The position numbers and the translations under genes are program-made. From an uncultured Caulobacterales bacterium (GTDB taxonomy: Bacteria > Pseudomonadota > Alphaproteobacteria > Caulobacterales > Maricaulaceae): 64,000 bases of DNA. The stretch is from positions 124,001-188,000 of the forward strand of contig CALFVT010000009.1 in NCBI GenBank assembly GCA_937928165.1, written 5' to 3'. Of the stretch, positions 1-9,727 are shown piece by piece; position 1 is the stretch's first letter, and each line of letters begins with the position of its first letter. The notes under the pieces are model-generated. The model was not told where the DNA came from and did not search any database. It worked only from the letters and a program-made list of their open reading frames with translations.

Positions 1-2
1 TT

Positions 3-2510
3 AAAGCGGCTGAATTACTACAGGCAACCTCTGCCTTTTATACTTTGGCTGTTCCTTTCGCTGATAAGTTTAGCGCCGCGAAAGACGCTATGCGGCGAGT
101 GAGCTTTGATGACCAAGTGCAGCGCGTGCGCCGCTTGTTGACGCGCTCTGAAGCGGCGGATTGGGTAAGCTATAAACTTGACGGCGGCATTAGCCATATT
201 CTTGTTGATGAAGCCCAAGACACGCCCCCAGTGCAATGGGATATTTTAGATGCATTACATGATAATTTTGATCCGTCTTCGCGCCATGAAGATACGGGAC
301 TGGCGAAAACGTTTTTTGCTGTCGGGGATGAGAAGCAATCGATTTACTCTTTCCAAGGGGCGCGCCCAGATGTGTTTTTGGCGAAAACGCAAAGCCATGA
401 TGACGGCGTTGATTTTAAAGCGCCGCGTATGCGAACTTCCTTTCGTTCGGCCCCCCAAGTTTTGGAATTAGTGGATGAGATATTTATTGGTGGGGCAGGG
501 AGCGAACGTATGTTTGATACAGATAATTTTGCCCCTGCCGGGGACCATATGCGTCATATAGCAATCCGCGAAGATGCAGGCTATATAGAGCTATGGCCGC
601 TCTCACCTTATGACCGTGAAGACGTGCCCGAAGAGGCTGGGGACTTGCGCCCCCTTGACGAGCTTGCCGCCAGTGATGCCCGCGAAGTTTTAGCGGCTAA
701 GATTGCGGTAGAAATCAAATCATGGCTCGCGCAAGGGCGCCTTGTTTTTGACCGTGACTTAAAAGCATTACGGCCTATACGGGCCGGGGACGTAATGGTC
801 TTAGTGCAAAAACGCGGTCCGCTTTATAAGGCACTTCTGCGACGTCTTAAAATGGCCCATGTTCCCGTGGTCGGCCCAGACCGCCTTAAATTGAAAGATG
901 CGCTGGCGGTACAAGATTTACTGACCCTTGCGCGTTTTACCTTACAGCCCGGTGATGATTTAGCCCTAGCAGAACTTCTTAAGGGGCCGTTTTTTGGTTG
1001 GAATGATACGCAGCTTTTTGACCTGGCTTATGGGCGAAAGACTAGTTTGTGGACGCAATTACAAGCAAGTGAATCGAAGGCTGCCGCTCATGCAAGCCGC
1101 GTTTTAAAGCGGGTTTTAACCCGCGCTCTGCGTCTTGCGCCCTATGAGTTTTTTGCGCGGTTTTTGGATGATACGGACAAGAGCGGAATAAGTCATTGGA
1201 GCCGAATTTACTGCCGCCTTTCTATGGAGAGTAAAGATGCGGTGCAGAGCTTTTTAGCCCGCGCCCTCGCCCATCAGAGGCAAGGGGTTCCGTCCTTACA
1301 AGATTTCACTGCGAGTTTTGCCCTTGATGAAACGGAACTGAAGCGTGGGCTTGATAACGTCCAAGACCAAGTGCGAGTTATGACCGTTCACGGGGCCAAA
1401 GGACTGGAAGCGCCGATCGTGATTTTACCGGACGCCTCTGATCCGCCGCGAAAATCTGACCGCAAACAACCCGTCCAGCCCTATAAATCGGGCTTTGTAT
1501 TTGCGGGCTCTGCGACGCGGGGCCTAAAGCTCGCGGATGATATATTTGAAGGCCAAAGCATTCTTGAGGGGCAGGAATATCTGCGCCGGCTTTATGTGGC
1601 CTTGACCCGGGCTGAGACGGAGTTGGTTGTTTGCGGCTATGAACGGGGCGTAAGTACAAAACTTATAACATGGTATGATGATATTAAAGCTGCGCTTGAG
1701 CGGCTAGGCGGGGCCGCTTGTAAGAGCCCCTTTGGTGACGGCCTATGTTTCGGCGCTCGCGCTCAAGATGAAATAGTGCAGCTGAAACCCGCAGATGAAA
1801 CTGAATATGAAATGCCTTTATTTTTAAGCCAAATGGCTCCCGTTCTGCGCCCATCTTTACGCCGGGTGACGCCGAGCCATATGGTCGGCGGGCTAGAGGC
1901 TGACCCGCTTGATATGGCGCTTCATGCTGCGCCTATGCGCTCTCCGTTGATGCAAACGCCGGATAGATATCGGCGCGGAATTTTAATTCATAAACTCCTT
2001 GAGTTTTTACCGAATATAGACTTTGCCCGCCAAGATGATGCAGCGGTGAATTTCCTAAGTGCTCATGATGATTTAGAGCCGGATCAGAAAAGTGATATTA
2101 TATCGACGGTGTTTGGCGTTTTGCGCCATCCCGAGTTTAAAGACTTTTTTGCTGCGCCGAGGGACGGCTCTTCACTGATTGAAAGCCGGGCAGAGGTGTC
2201 GATTTCGGGCATGGCTAAAACCTTGCCAAATGATATGGTGATTAGCGGGCAAATTGACCGTTTATGTCTTTACCCGGATAGGGTTTTAATTTTGGATTAT
2301 AAATCTAACCGTCCGCCGCCCTTGCGTGAGGCCGATGTTGCGCCGCTATATATGATGCAAATGGCGAGCTATTCTGCTTTGATGAAAGAGGCCTATCCAG
2401 ACCATAAAATAGAATGTGCATTGCTATGGACCGATGGGCCGCGCCTTATGACTCTATCTGAAACTTCTATCGCCGCCGCCTTGACGCGGATTAATCGGCT
2501 CCCTAATTAG
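3..2510 (+). CDS. addA: AddA double-strand break repair helicase-nuclease (5' end outside window)
   Basis: C-terminal part of the AddA subunit of the AddAB (RecBCD-like) helicase-nuclease, which resects double-strand breaks for homologous recombination. The frame is open to the left edge, so the N-terminal Walker A region lies outside; the TTG at 45 is not a real start. Visible in order: Walker B/motif II DEAQDT (about nt 204-225), motif III VGDEKQSIYSFQGA (about 320-365), motif V MTVHGAKGLE (about 1380), motif VI LYVALTRAE (about 1590), and a RecB-family nuclease domain with GILIHKLLEFLP, GQIDRL and the catalytic DYKSN (about 2246-2310). Helicase and nuclease parts both look intact. trxA follows 26 bp downstream, the usual alphaproteobacterial order. 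Confidence 0.95.
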   Translation, partial: KAAELLQATSAFYTLAVPFADKFSAAKDAMRRVSFDDQVQRVRRLLTRSEAADWVSYKLDGGISHILVDEAQDTPPVQWDILDALHDNFDPSSRHEDTGLAKTFFAVGDEKQSIYSFQGARPDVFLAKTQSHDDGVDFKAPRMRTSFRSAPQVLELVDEIFIGGAGSERMFDTDNFAPAGDHMRHIAIREDAGYIELWPLSPYDREDVPEEAGDLRPLDELAASDAREVLAAKIAVEIKSWLAQGRLVFDRDLKALRPIRAGDVMVLVQKRGPLYKALLRRLKMAHVPVVGPDRLKLKDALAVQDLLTLARFTLQPGDDLALAELLKGPFFGWNDTQLFDLAYGRKTSLWTQLQASESKAAAHASRVLKRVLTRALRLAPYEFFARFLDDTDKSGISHWSRIYCRLSMESKDAVQSFLARALAHQRQGVPSLQDFTASFALDETELKRGLDNVQDQVRVMTVHGAKGLEAPIVILPDASDPPRKSDRKQPVQPYKSGFVFAGSATRGLKLADDIFEGQSILEGQEYLRRLYVALTRAETELVVCGYERGVSTKLITWYDDIKAALERLGGAACKSPFGDGLCFGARAQDEIVQLKPADETEYEMPLFLSQMAPVLRPSLRRVTPSHMVGGLEADPLDMALHAAPMRSPLMQTPDRYRRGILIHKLLEFLPNIDFARQDDAAVNFLSAHDDLEPDQKSDIISTVFGVLRHPEFKDFFAAPRDGSSLIESRAEVSISGMAKTLPNDMVISGQIDRLCLYPDRVLILDYKSNRPPPLREADVAPLYMMQMASYSALMKEAYPDHKIECALLWTDGPRLMTLSETSIAAALTRINRLPN

Positions 2511-2536
2511 AAAGCAGATAACATTAGGAGTACGCT

Positions 2537-2857
2537 ATGCCCACAGTTAAAGTCTCAGACGAAAGCTTTAAAGCCGACGTCATCGAATCCGAAAAACCTG
2601 TCCTTGTTGATTTTTGGGCAGAATGGTGCGGTCCCTGTAAGCAGATCGGCCCGGCCCTAGAAGCACTATCCGATGAGATGGGTGACAAGGTTACAGTAGC
2701 GAAAGTCAATATTGACGATGACCCGCAAACGCCGACTAAGTTTCATGTGCGCGGCATTCCGACGTTGATGATCTTTAAAGACGGTCAAGTGGTTTCAACC
2801 AAGGTCGGGTCTATGACAAAAACAAAGCTCACCGAATGGGTTGAAGAATACACGTAA
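2537..2857 (+). CDS. trxA: thioredoxin
   Basis: Cytoplasmic dithiol-disulfide oxidoreductase of 106 residues, the normal full length of thioredoxin 1. The active site WCGPCK has Cys31 and Cys34, and the cis-proline is in GIPTL (Pro75). ATG is preceded by AGGAG about 7 nt upstream. It follows addA closely and may be co-transcribed with it. A strong rho-independent terminator lies about 30 bp after the stop, so the addA-trxA unit ends here. No unusual residues seen. Confidence 0.97.
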   Translation: MPTVKVSDESFKADVIESEKPVLVDFWAEWCGPCKQIGPALEALSDEMGDKVTVAKVNIDDDPQTPTKFHVRGIPTLMIFKDGQVVSTKVGSMTKTKLTEWVEEYT

Positions 2858-2888
2858 ATTCGCGTTTAACGCCTTTGTTTACGTCTTT

Positions 2889-2918
2889 AAGCCGTAGATT
2901 TATTCTACGGCTTTTTTT
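2889..2918 (+). terminator. rho-independent terminator after trxA
   Basis: A 10-bp perfect stem (AAGCCGTAGA at 2889-2898 with TCTACGGCTT at 2904-2913) and a 5-nt loop are followed by a run of seven T. It sits between convergent trxA and folC. The flanking A residues on the other side are few, so it should act mainly on the + transcript. Confidence 0.9.
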
Positions 2919-2923
2919 ATGAT

Positions 2924-4234
2924 TTAATATTTCAAAACCTCTCCTGCGAGGTAAAGTGAACCGCAGATTAAAATGCGCGGCGACGGGGCAAGGTTATTAT
3001 TGGCATTTGGTGATGAGGCCGCCGTGAGAGCTTGCCGAACGGAACTGAGTATAGTCTTGGCCTTTTGCGCTGTAAATCCATGCGCCTCGGCATGAGTAAT
3101 TATATCGGCAGGCGTGAAACTGGCGTGGCCATCAATATTGACGGCAATAATTGTGCTTGCAAGGCCTTGGAACGCTTCGAGGTATCCGTCTATGTCCTTA
3201 TTAGCGAGCATGCCCATGATAAGGATAAGTGGGCGCGTATCGCGGGCCTCTAGGTCTGCCATTTTAGCGGCAACGGCGCGGGCAGCATGGGGATTATGTC
3301 CGCCGTCTAGCCAGAGCTCTCCGCCCGCCCTCGTCACCATCTCCGCGAGTTTTCCTGTTGTTAGATATTGCATGCGGGCGGGCCATGAAACGATTTCTAG
3401 GCCGCTGGCAATGGCTTTATCGTTAAATTGTAAATGCCGTGCGCAGGCAATGGCGAGACCCGCATTATCAATTTGATGCGCGCCGGGCAGGCGCGGCATA
3501 GGTAAATCAAGCAGGGCTGTTTCGTCCTCATATACAAGCCGCCCATGTTGTGAATAAGCCCGAAATTCTTGGCCGAAAATTTGCGGTTTTAAGCCAAGCT
3601 TATTACATTCTGCGTCGAGCACGGCTGTCACCAGCGGGCTTTGCACGCCGATAATGGCCGGAACGCTAGGTTTGAATATGCCGGCTTTTTCCCGGGCAAT
3701 ACCGGCAAGGTCTGTGCCCAAAAATTCGGCGTGGTCATAGGCTATTGGCGTGATTGCCGTCAGTACCGGATGGATGACATTTGTAGCATCATATCGCCCG
3801 CCAAGACCAACTTCGATGAGGCATAAATCGGCAACGCTTTCAGAAAAAGCCAGAAACATAGCCGCTGTTGTGGCTTCGAAAAAAGATAACGGCGCGTCCC
3901 CATTGGCTTGACGCACACGGCGTAGCACGTCGATGAGGGCGTTATCGTCTATTTGTTGTGAGGCCAGAGTAATACGCTCGTTAAAGCGAACTAAATGGGG
4001 GGAGGTATAGACATGGCAGCGCAGGCCTTGGGCCTCGGCCATGGCGCGGATATAGGCGAGGGTTGAGCCTTTCCCATTTGTGCCCGCGATGTGGATAATG
4101 GGCGGGAGATTATCTTGCGGATTACCCAGCGCTTTTAACACATGTTGAATACGTGAAAGACCCAGATCAATTTTTTTGGGATGCAGGGCCGATAGCTCAG
4201 TGAGGGCCGCTGATAGATTATCAGCGGATGTCAT
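2924..4234 (-). CDS. folC: bifunctional folylpolyglutamate synthase / dihydrofolate synthase
   Basis: Mur-ligase-family enzyme that adds glutamate to dihydropteroate or folates in the cytoplasm (folate biosynthesis). It has 436 residues, normal for FolC. The ATP-binding P-loop GTNGKGST is at residues 51-58, followed by the FolC motif SPHLVRFNERI (about 79-89); LIEVGLGGRYDATNV and a C-terminal Mur-ligase domain with LWLDGGHNPHAA are also present. It lies 51 bp downstream of accD on the same strand, so an accD-folC operon is likely, an arrangement common in proteobacteria. Confidence 0.95.
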   Translation of the reverse strand: MTSADNLSAALTELSALHPKKIDLGLSRIQHVLKALGNPQDNLPPIIHIAGTNGKGSTLAYIRAMAEAQGLRCHVYTSPHLVRFNERITLASQQIDDNALIDVLRRVRQANGDAPLSFFEATTAAMFLAFSESVADLCLIEVGLGGRYDATNVIHPVLTAITPIAYDHAEFLGTDLAGIAREKAGIFKPSVPAIIGVQSPLVTAVLDAECNKLGLKPQIFGQEFRAYSQHGRLVYEDETALLDLPMPRLPGAHQIDNAGLAIACARHLQFNDKAIASGLEIVSWPARMQYLTTGKLAEMVTRAGGELWLDGGHNPHAARAVAAKMADLEARDTRPLILIMGMLANKDIDGYLEAFQGLASTIIAVNIDGHASFTPADIITHAEAHGFTAQKAKTILSSVRQALTAASSPNANNNLAPSPRILICGSLYLAGEVLKY

Positions 4235-4285
4235 AGCCTGTCACTGAGCAGTTGCGTCATTATTTAAGTGTCACTACGGGGCTGA

Positions 4286-5143
4286 TTAAGCAGCTGTTTG
4301 AGTTTTCATAAGAACGGATAGGATATTCGCCAAAGTTTCGCGCATATCTTTGCGGGCTACAACCCGGTCGACCATGCCTTTTTCTTCTAAAAATTCAGCT
4401 CGTTGAAACCCTTGGGGTAGTTTTTCGCGAATGGTCTCTTCGATCACGCGCGGCCCAGCGAAACAAATCAAAGCGCCGGGTTCTGCAAGATGGATATCCC
4501 CGAGCATAGCATAGCTGGCCGTGACGCCGCCGGTAGTCGGATCGCAAAGCACCACAATATAGGGAAGACTTGCGTCTCTAAGGGCCTGTACTGCGATCGT
4601 CGTGCGGGGCATTTGCATGAGCGATAGAGCGCCTTCTTGCATGCGCGCCCCGCCGGCTGCGGTAAATATAATCAGTGGTAAATTATGATCTACGGCATAA
4701 TTGGCGGCTGTAATAAAGCCTTCCCCTGCTGCCATACCAAGTGAGCCGCCCATAAAGGCAAAGTTTTGCACAAGGACAACGGTTTGATTGCCATGAATAT
4801 TACCCACGCCAATACTCATGACATCGTCATCACCTGTTTTCGTGCGGGCAGCTTTTAGGCGGTCTGTATATTTTTTGTCATCTCGAAATTTTAAAGGATC
4901 AAGGGCCACAGCGGGTATGGGCACTGCCGTATATTCCCCATCGTCAAATGTATATTGAAAGCGTAATTCTGGCCCAATGCGCATGTGGTGGCCTGCGGGG
5001 GTCACATGCAACATGCTTGGAAGGTCTGCAGAAAATACCATTTCACCAGATTTAGGACATTTAATCCAGAGATTATCCGGCGTATCCTTTTTAGTGAAAA
5101 TATTTTTAACGCCGGGCGGCGCGAGTTTAGATAACCAATTCAT
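4286..5143 (-). CDS. accD: acetyl-CoA carboxylase carboxyltransferase subunit beta
   Basis: Beta subunit of the acetyl-CoA carboxylase carboxyltransferase, which makes malonyl-CoA for fatty acid synthesis together with AccA. I chose the ATG at 5143 because the protein then begins MNWLSKL, the conserved AccD N-terminus; a longer reading to 5179 adds 12 unrelated residues. The result is 285 residues. The crotonase-fold core is intact (GGSLGMAAGEGF, GGARMQEG, PTTGGVTASYA). Where E. coli AccD has a four-Cys zinc ribbon, only the first Cys remains (KCPKSGEM, then VTPAGHHM). Alphaproteobacterial AccD proteins that I recall share this loss, so it is lineage-typical rather than a defect. Confidence 0.95.
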   Translation of the reverse strand: MNWLSKLAPPGVKNIFTKKDTPDNLWIKCPKSGEMVFSADLPSMLHVTPAGHHMRIGPELRFQYTFDDGEYTAVPIPAVALDPLKFRDDKKYTDRLKAARTKTGDDDVMSIGVGNIHGNQTVVLVQNFAFMGGSLGMAAGEGFITAANYAVDHNLPLIIFTAAGGARMQEGALSLMQMPRTTIAVQALRDASLPYIVVLCDPTTGGVTASYAMLGDIHLAEPGALICFAGPRVIEETIREKLPQGFQRAEFLEEKGMVDRVVARKDMRETLANILSVLMKTQTAA

Positions 5144-5289
5144 AAAACGGCTTTTGCCCGATTGATGCCAGAAGAGCAAGAGAGGATTGCAAAGCGGATG
5201 TTAGGTTTTTTAACAAAGGCAATAGTTTTTATCGTTTATGTCATGACTTTGCTTGCTCCGCGTTAGGCGGGCTGATAAGAGCTTATACT

Positions 5290-5973
5290 ATGATAAATAA
5301 TAGAAAAACCCTAATTTCACCCTCTATTCTATCGGCAGATTTCGCCCGTCTTGGCGAAGAAGTACGCGCCGTGGATGCGGCTGGTGCAGATATGATCCAT
5401 ATTGACGTTATGGACGGCCATTTTGTGCCGAATATCACCATTGGCCCTGATGTGCTTGCGGCCTTAAAACCCCATTCTCAAAAACCCTTTGATGTGCATT
5501 TGATGATTTCTCCTGTGGATCAATATATAGATGCCTTCATTGATGCAGGTGCGGATATTCTCACCATTCATCCTGAGGCGGGCCCGCATTTCCACCGCAC
5601 AATTCAGGCAATAAAAAAACGCGGTATTAAAGCTGGTGTTGTTTTAAACCCTGGAACGCCAGCGGATATTGTCGATTATGTTATGGATATGGTGGACATG
5701 ATCCTCGTGATGAGTGTTAACCCCGGTTTTGGCGGGCAAAGCTTTATCCCTAATCAACTTGATAAAATCAGCCGCCTGAGAGATAAAATTGAGGCAACGG
5801 GCCGCGATATTATCTTGGAAGTAGACGGCGGAGTGAACGCCTTAACAGCGCCGCAATGTATTGCGGCGGGGGCGAATGCCCTTGTTGCAGGAAGTGCTGT
5901 GTTTAAAGGCGCGGGAAATTATGCTGAAAATATAGCCGTGCTTCGCGGTGCCCAGCAGCGCAGTACAGCATAA
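5290..5973 (+). CDS. rpe: ribulose-phosphate 3-epimerase
   Basis: TIM-barrel enzyme interconverting ribulose 5-phosphate and xylulose 5-phosphate in the pentose phosphate pathway. It has 227 residues, normal length. Signature motifs are [13 protein letters not shown] near the N-terminus, the metal-binding region [32 protein letters not shown] and the phosphate-binding EVDGGVN. The start is ATG 5290. It heads a cluster with the heparinase-like gene 14 bp downstream, then the CapD-type gene and purH. Upstream it is divergent from accD with 146 bp between starts. Confidence 0.96.
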   Translation: MINNRKTLISPSILSADFARLGEEVRAVDAAGADMIHIDVMDGHFVPNITIGPDVLAALKPHSQKPFDVHLMISPVDQYIDAFIDAGADILTIHPEAGPHFHRTIQAIKKRGIKAGVVLNPGTPADIVDYVMDMVDMILVMSVNPGFGGQSFIPNQLDKISRLRDKIEATGRDIILEVDGGVNALTAPQCIAAGANALVAGSAVFKGAGNYAENIAVLRGAQQRSTA

Positions 5974-5987
5974 TTAAGGCTACCGCT

Positions 5988-7730
5988 TTGAACTCGCGCA
6001 TATCACCTTTGTCAACGGCTTGGAAGTTTAGCCGTAAAATATTTCACGGCCTTGCTGTGGATATGGGCGGGCCGATACGAGCGGTGAATTTACGCACAGG
6101 CCGCATCCCCGTATTATTTGATGGGCGTGTTAATCTTATCGGCGGAGATAAAAACCTTGGCGCTGAGTTGTTAAAAGGGCATTTTTCTTATATTGGCCAA
6201 AACCTTGATGTCGGCGCGCAGGGTGATCCGTGGTCAATACCTGCACCGTCAGAAAGATTTGCCGAATGGCTCCACGGCTTTCACTGGATGCCAGACTTAT
6301 TGGCCAGCAAGGACAAGGCGGCCATGATTCGTGCGCGCTATCTTGTTGATCGCTGGATAGATGTGTTTGGGCATTGGAATGCTTATACATGGAATAATGA
6401 CATTCTAATCCACCGTTTGTTTTATTGGCTGGCTCTGTGGGCGCCGGCTTTGTCGCTGGATAGTCTATCGGATGCCTCTGCGCTTCGCCGCCGAGCTGTT
6501 GTAAGGCAATTAAAGCGGCTTAGAAATACCTATAGCCGCTTGCCCAAAGGGCCCCTTCGGTTAAAGGCTGCGGCGGTTCTAGCCCTTGGCGGTTTGCGGC
6601 TTGAAGGCCGGGATGATCCGTTTTACCAAAAGGGTTTAGATCTGCTTGATGATGAAATCTCTCTTCAAATATTCTCTGATGGCGGGCTGATTACACGAAC
6701 GCCGGGTGATATTACGCAGACATTAACGGTGTTTTTAGCACTTGAGGCAATTATTCAAGCCCGTGGCGTTGAAGGCTCATCTGCTTTGACCCGCGCCATA
6801 GACCGTATGTTGCCAACCTTGGCTTTCTTTCGCCATACAGATGGCGGGCTTGGCTGTTTTAACGGCAGTGGTGAAGGGAACTCTTCCGCTATTGATAAAC
6901 TTTTAAAAGGTGCGGACATACCCGAAAAGCCATTCTCTGTCTGTCCGAATACAGGCTATCAACGGGTTTCAGCTGGGGATATAGTTTTATTAATTGATGC
7001 GGACGGAACGCCGCCTCCGGGCTATGATACGCAAGCCCACCAAGCGCCTCTAGCGTTTGAAATTTCAAATGAAGCGGGCCGTATGATTGTTAATTGCGGC
7101 TGGACGGATGCGCAGCCGCCCCGGTGGAAAAACCTTATGCGCCAGACGGCGTCTCATTCAACCTTAATTCTAGATGATAGGCCTTTGGGGCAAATTATAA
7201 AACCCGGCACGGGGGCCGATGTTCACGGCGATGTTTTTACCCAAAGCGTTGGCCGCGTGACTATATCGCGTAAGGAACAAGCGGAAGGCACATGGATTGA
7301 AGGGGCGCATAATGGCTATGCAGCGGCTTATAATTTGGCGCATCGCCGCCGGTTTTATGTCAGTGCGGACGGTAAAGATATTCGCGGCGAGGATACAATC
7401 TATCTACCTGGAGGTACAACGCCAACATCGAATAAAGAAATTCCGTTTACGATAAGATTTCACCTTCATCCAGATGTGATTGCCACTTTGGCGCAGGATC
7501 AAAATAGTGCGCTTATTATACAGCCGGGCGGCGTGGGGTGGCGACTAAGAACGGATAATGGCCCCTTAGCTATTGAAAAATCTGTTTATTTTGGTGCAGG
7601 ATATCGCGGACAAGAATCGCAGCAAATTACCATTCATGGCGCTGCATTTGCGGATGGGGATGGTGAGGCGAAGCCTAACCGCGTGCGTTGGTCTTTGCGC
7701 CGCTTAGAAAAACGGTCTCATGATGGGTAA
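5988..7730 (+). CDS. heparinase II/III family protein
   Basis: A 580-residue protein resembling the heparinase II/III-like polysaccharide lyase family: a helical N-terminal toroid with a Trp/Tyr-rich segment (WNAYTWNNDILIHRLFYW, about residues 131-148) and a C-terminal beta-rich part (about 330-570) with SHSTLILDDRPLG. Start is TTG 5988 with AAGG about 8 nt upstream; no better in-frame ATG exists nearby. No obvious signal peptide. Genes of this family between rpe and purH are widespread in alphaproteobacteria, but their substrate is not established. Overlap of 11 bp with the CapD-type gene suggests coupled translation and a role linked to surface or intracellular acidic polysaccharide; that is inference. 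Confidence 0.8.
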   Translation: MNSRISPLSTAWKFSRKIFHGLAVDMGGPIRAVNLRTGRIPVLFDGRVNLIGGDKNLGAELLKGHFSYIGQNLDVGAQGDPWSIPAPSERFAEWLHGFHWMPDLLASKDKAAMIRARYLVDRWIDVFGHWNAYTWNNDILIHRLFYWLALWAPALSLDSLSDASALRRRAVVRQLKRLRNTYSRLPKGPLRLKAAAVLALGGLRLEGRDDPFYQKGLDLLDDEISLQIFSDGGLITRTPGDITQTLTVFLALEAIIQARGVEGSSALTRAIDRMLPTLAFFRHTDGGLGCFNGSGEGNSSAIDKLLKGADIPEKPFSVCPNTGYQRVSAGDIVLLIDADGTPPPGYDTQAHQAPLAFEISNEAGRMIVNCGWTDAQPPRWKNLMRQTASHSTLILDDRPLGQIIKPGTGADVHGDVFTQSVGRVTISRKEQAEGTWIEGAHNGYAAAYNLAHRRRFYVSADGKDIRGEDTIYLPGGTTPTSNKEIPFTIRFHLHPDVIATLAQDQNSALIIQPGGVGWRLRTDNGPLAIEKSVYFGAGYRGQESQQITIHGAAFADGDGEAKPNRVRWSLRRLEKRSHDG

Positions 7731-9651
7731 AAGATTATCACGTCAAAGCTTTATGCGCCGTTATACTCCGCATTCTTTCAAGAGCTTGTATTTGCTTATA
7801 TTGGATGCGTGGTTTGGTTTTATTGCCATGTTCCTCGCTATAACATGGCGCTATGATTTTGAGAATAAATCTATACCTGATATGCTTGACTATACAGCAG
7901 GGCTTGTTTTCGCCGCTGCCGTAATTTTGACATGGCTATGTCTTCGTATTCATCGGGGCGTGTGGCGATTTACCTCTTTAAGTGATATTCGAATTTTACT
8001 CATGGGTGTGTTTTTAGTCTCATTAATTACGCCGCTTATTATGTTCTTGTTTTTTAACCGTGGAGAGAATTTCCCGCGCTCTGTTCCTTTTATAGCGGGG
8101 CCTTTATTTTTCGGTATTTTAACCCTCACACGTATTGCAGTTTTATTATATCATAACGGCGATATTCGCGCGGTTTTTCGCCGCCGAAATATGAACTTAC
8201 CAGATGCTATTTTAATTGGGTCTGAGGCGTCAGTGAATAATTATATCCGCGATGTCAGCCGTAAAGCGGTGCAGGCGTTTAATATTCGCGGTATTATTTC
8301 ATCGGGCGCGCGGCTTAGGGGGCAATCTATACGCGGCGTTCCCGTTTTGGGAGAGTTATCCGATATTCAAGATGTATGTGCTCGGTTTGGAACGGAACCG
8401 GGGCGTGTTACACTCATTGCGACCCAGCCCAATTTGAAACGTGAACTCTCTGAACAGCTTGTAAGAGTGGCCGCGAGTTTGGGCTTACCTCTATCGCGTG
8501 TGCAGCCCGGCGGGGCAACTGATCTTACGCCGTTTGAAGCTGCTGATTTAATTGGCCGCCCCGTGCAGCATCATGATATGTCACCTGTCCGCAAAATGAT
8601 GGACGATCAAGTGGTTATGGTTACGGGAGCAGGCGGGACTATTGGCTCTGAGCTTGCACGGCAGATTTTTGCTTTAACGCCTAAAAAGTTAATCCTATTA
8701 GATATATCCGAGTTTAATACATATCAACTTCTTCAGCATATTGACCCTGATACGGTTCATCAAACGTCAGGGCGGCTTTCAGCCTATCTTGGGGATGTCC
8801 GCGATATTGACCGAATGCAACATATTTTTATCAAAGAAAAACCTGACATTGTTTTACATGCTGCGGCCTTAAAACATGTCCCGCTCGGAGAGATGAACCC
8901 GCTTGAGACTTTGGGTACAAATTTAGTAGGAACAGAAAATATTTTGGCAATGGCTGTTACGCATAAGGCTAAAAGCTTTACCCTTGTATCAACAGATAAA
9001 GCCGTGAAACCCACAAATATTATGGGCGCGAGTAAACGTTTGGCTGAAGTTTTAACCTTATCGCGCCAGGCGCAAAATAGTGGCTTATCCGCCAGCTGCG
9101 TTCGTTTTGGTAATGTCCTAGCCTCTACAGGCTCTGTTGTACCGCTATTTGAAAGCCAGATTGCCAAGGGCGGGCCAGTGACTGTGACCCATAAAGATGT
9201 TGAACGCTATTTCATGACCACCCAAGAAGCTGCAGCCCTTGTCCTGCAAGCCGCAGCTATGAATATGACAACACATATTGAAAAAGGTGCGGTTTATGTT
9301 TTGGACATGGGCGAACCCGTGAATATTGCTCGCCTTGCACGTCAACTTATTCGTCTTCGCGGGTTCATGCCGGACCGAGATATAAAGATTAATTATACAG
9401 GGCTTCGGCCCGGTGAAAAATTAACGGAAGTTTTAATCGGCGACCAAGAAGAGCTAACTGAAACTTCTGTTAAAGGGGTGTTATGCTTTACGGGGCTTTT
9501 GGTTGACCCAGTTTCTATTGATCGTCGTATGACGAAACTTATAAGAAACATCAAAGCCAGAAATTATGATGATATTCGCAAAGGCCTAGCGGATATTATT
9601 CCTGAATATGACCCGAACGGAACGCTTTCCAATCCATTAGACTCGTGCTAG
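7720..9651 (+). CDS. membrane-bound nucleotide-sugar dehydratase/epimerase, CapD/WbpM family
   Basis: Large 643-residue short-chain dehydrogenase of the FlaA1/CapD/WbpM/PglF type, which typically acts as a UDP-GlcNAc 4,6-dehydratase or epimerase in O-antigen, capsule or glycan synthesis. In order: four hydrophobic segments in residues 20-140, a CoA-binding-like Rossmann domain (about 145-260), then the catalytic SDR domain with NAD motif TGAGGTIGSE (about 302-311), STDKAVKPTNIMGASKR and GLRPGEKLTE. Met replaces the usual catalytic Tyr (MGASK), as is known for this large membrane-bound subgroup. ATG at 7720 overlaps the heparinase gene by 11 bp; a second ATG at 7723 is equally possible. Exact substrate not deducible. 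Confidence 0.9.
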   Translation: MMGKRLSRQSFMRRYTPHSFKSLYLLILDAWFGFIAMFLAITWRYDFENKSIPDMLDYTAGLVFAAAVILTWLCLRIHRGVWRFTSLSDIRILLMGVFLVSLITPLIMFLFFNRGENFPRSVPFIAGPLFFGILTLTRIAVLLYHNGDIRAVFRRRNMNLPDAILIGSEASVNNYIRDVSRKAVQAFNIRGIISSGARLRGQSIRGVPVLGELSDIQDVCARFGTEPGRVTLIATQPNLKRELSEQLVRVAASLGLPLSRVQPGGATDLTPFEAADLIGRPVQHHDMSPVRKMMDDQVVMVTGAGGTIGSELARQIFALTPKKLILLDISEFNTYQLLQHIDPDTVHQTSGRLSAYLGDVRDIDRMQHIFIKEKPDIVLHAAALKHVPLGEMNPLETLGTNLVGTENILAMAVTHKAKSFTLVSTDKAVKPTNIMGASKRLAEVLTLSRQAQNSGLSASCVRFGNVLASTGSVVPLFESQIAKGGPVTVTHKDVERYFMTTQEAAALVLQAAAMNMTTHIEKGAVYVLDMGEPVNIARLARQLIRLRGFMPDRDIKINYTGLRPGEKLTEVLIGDQEELTETSVKGVLCFTGLLVDPVSIDRRMTKLIRNIKARNYDDIRKGLADIIPEYDPNGTLSNPLDSC

Positions 9652-9727
9652 GGGCGCGGCGATAAAATAAGGCTCTCTTGGCCTACCGCTCAATATGTCT
9701 TAAGATGATCTTAAATAAGGACTTCAT

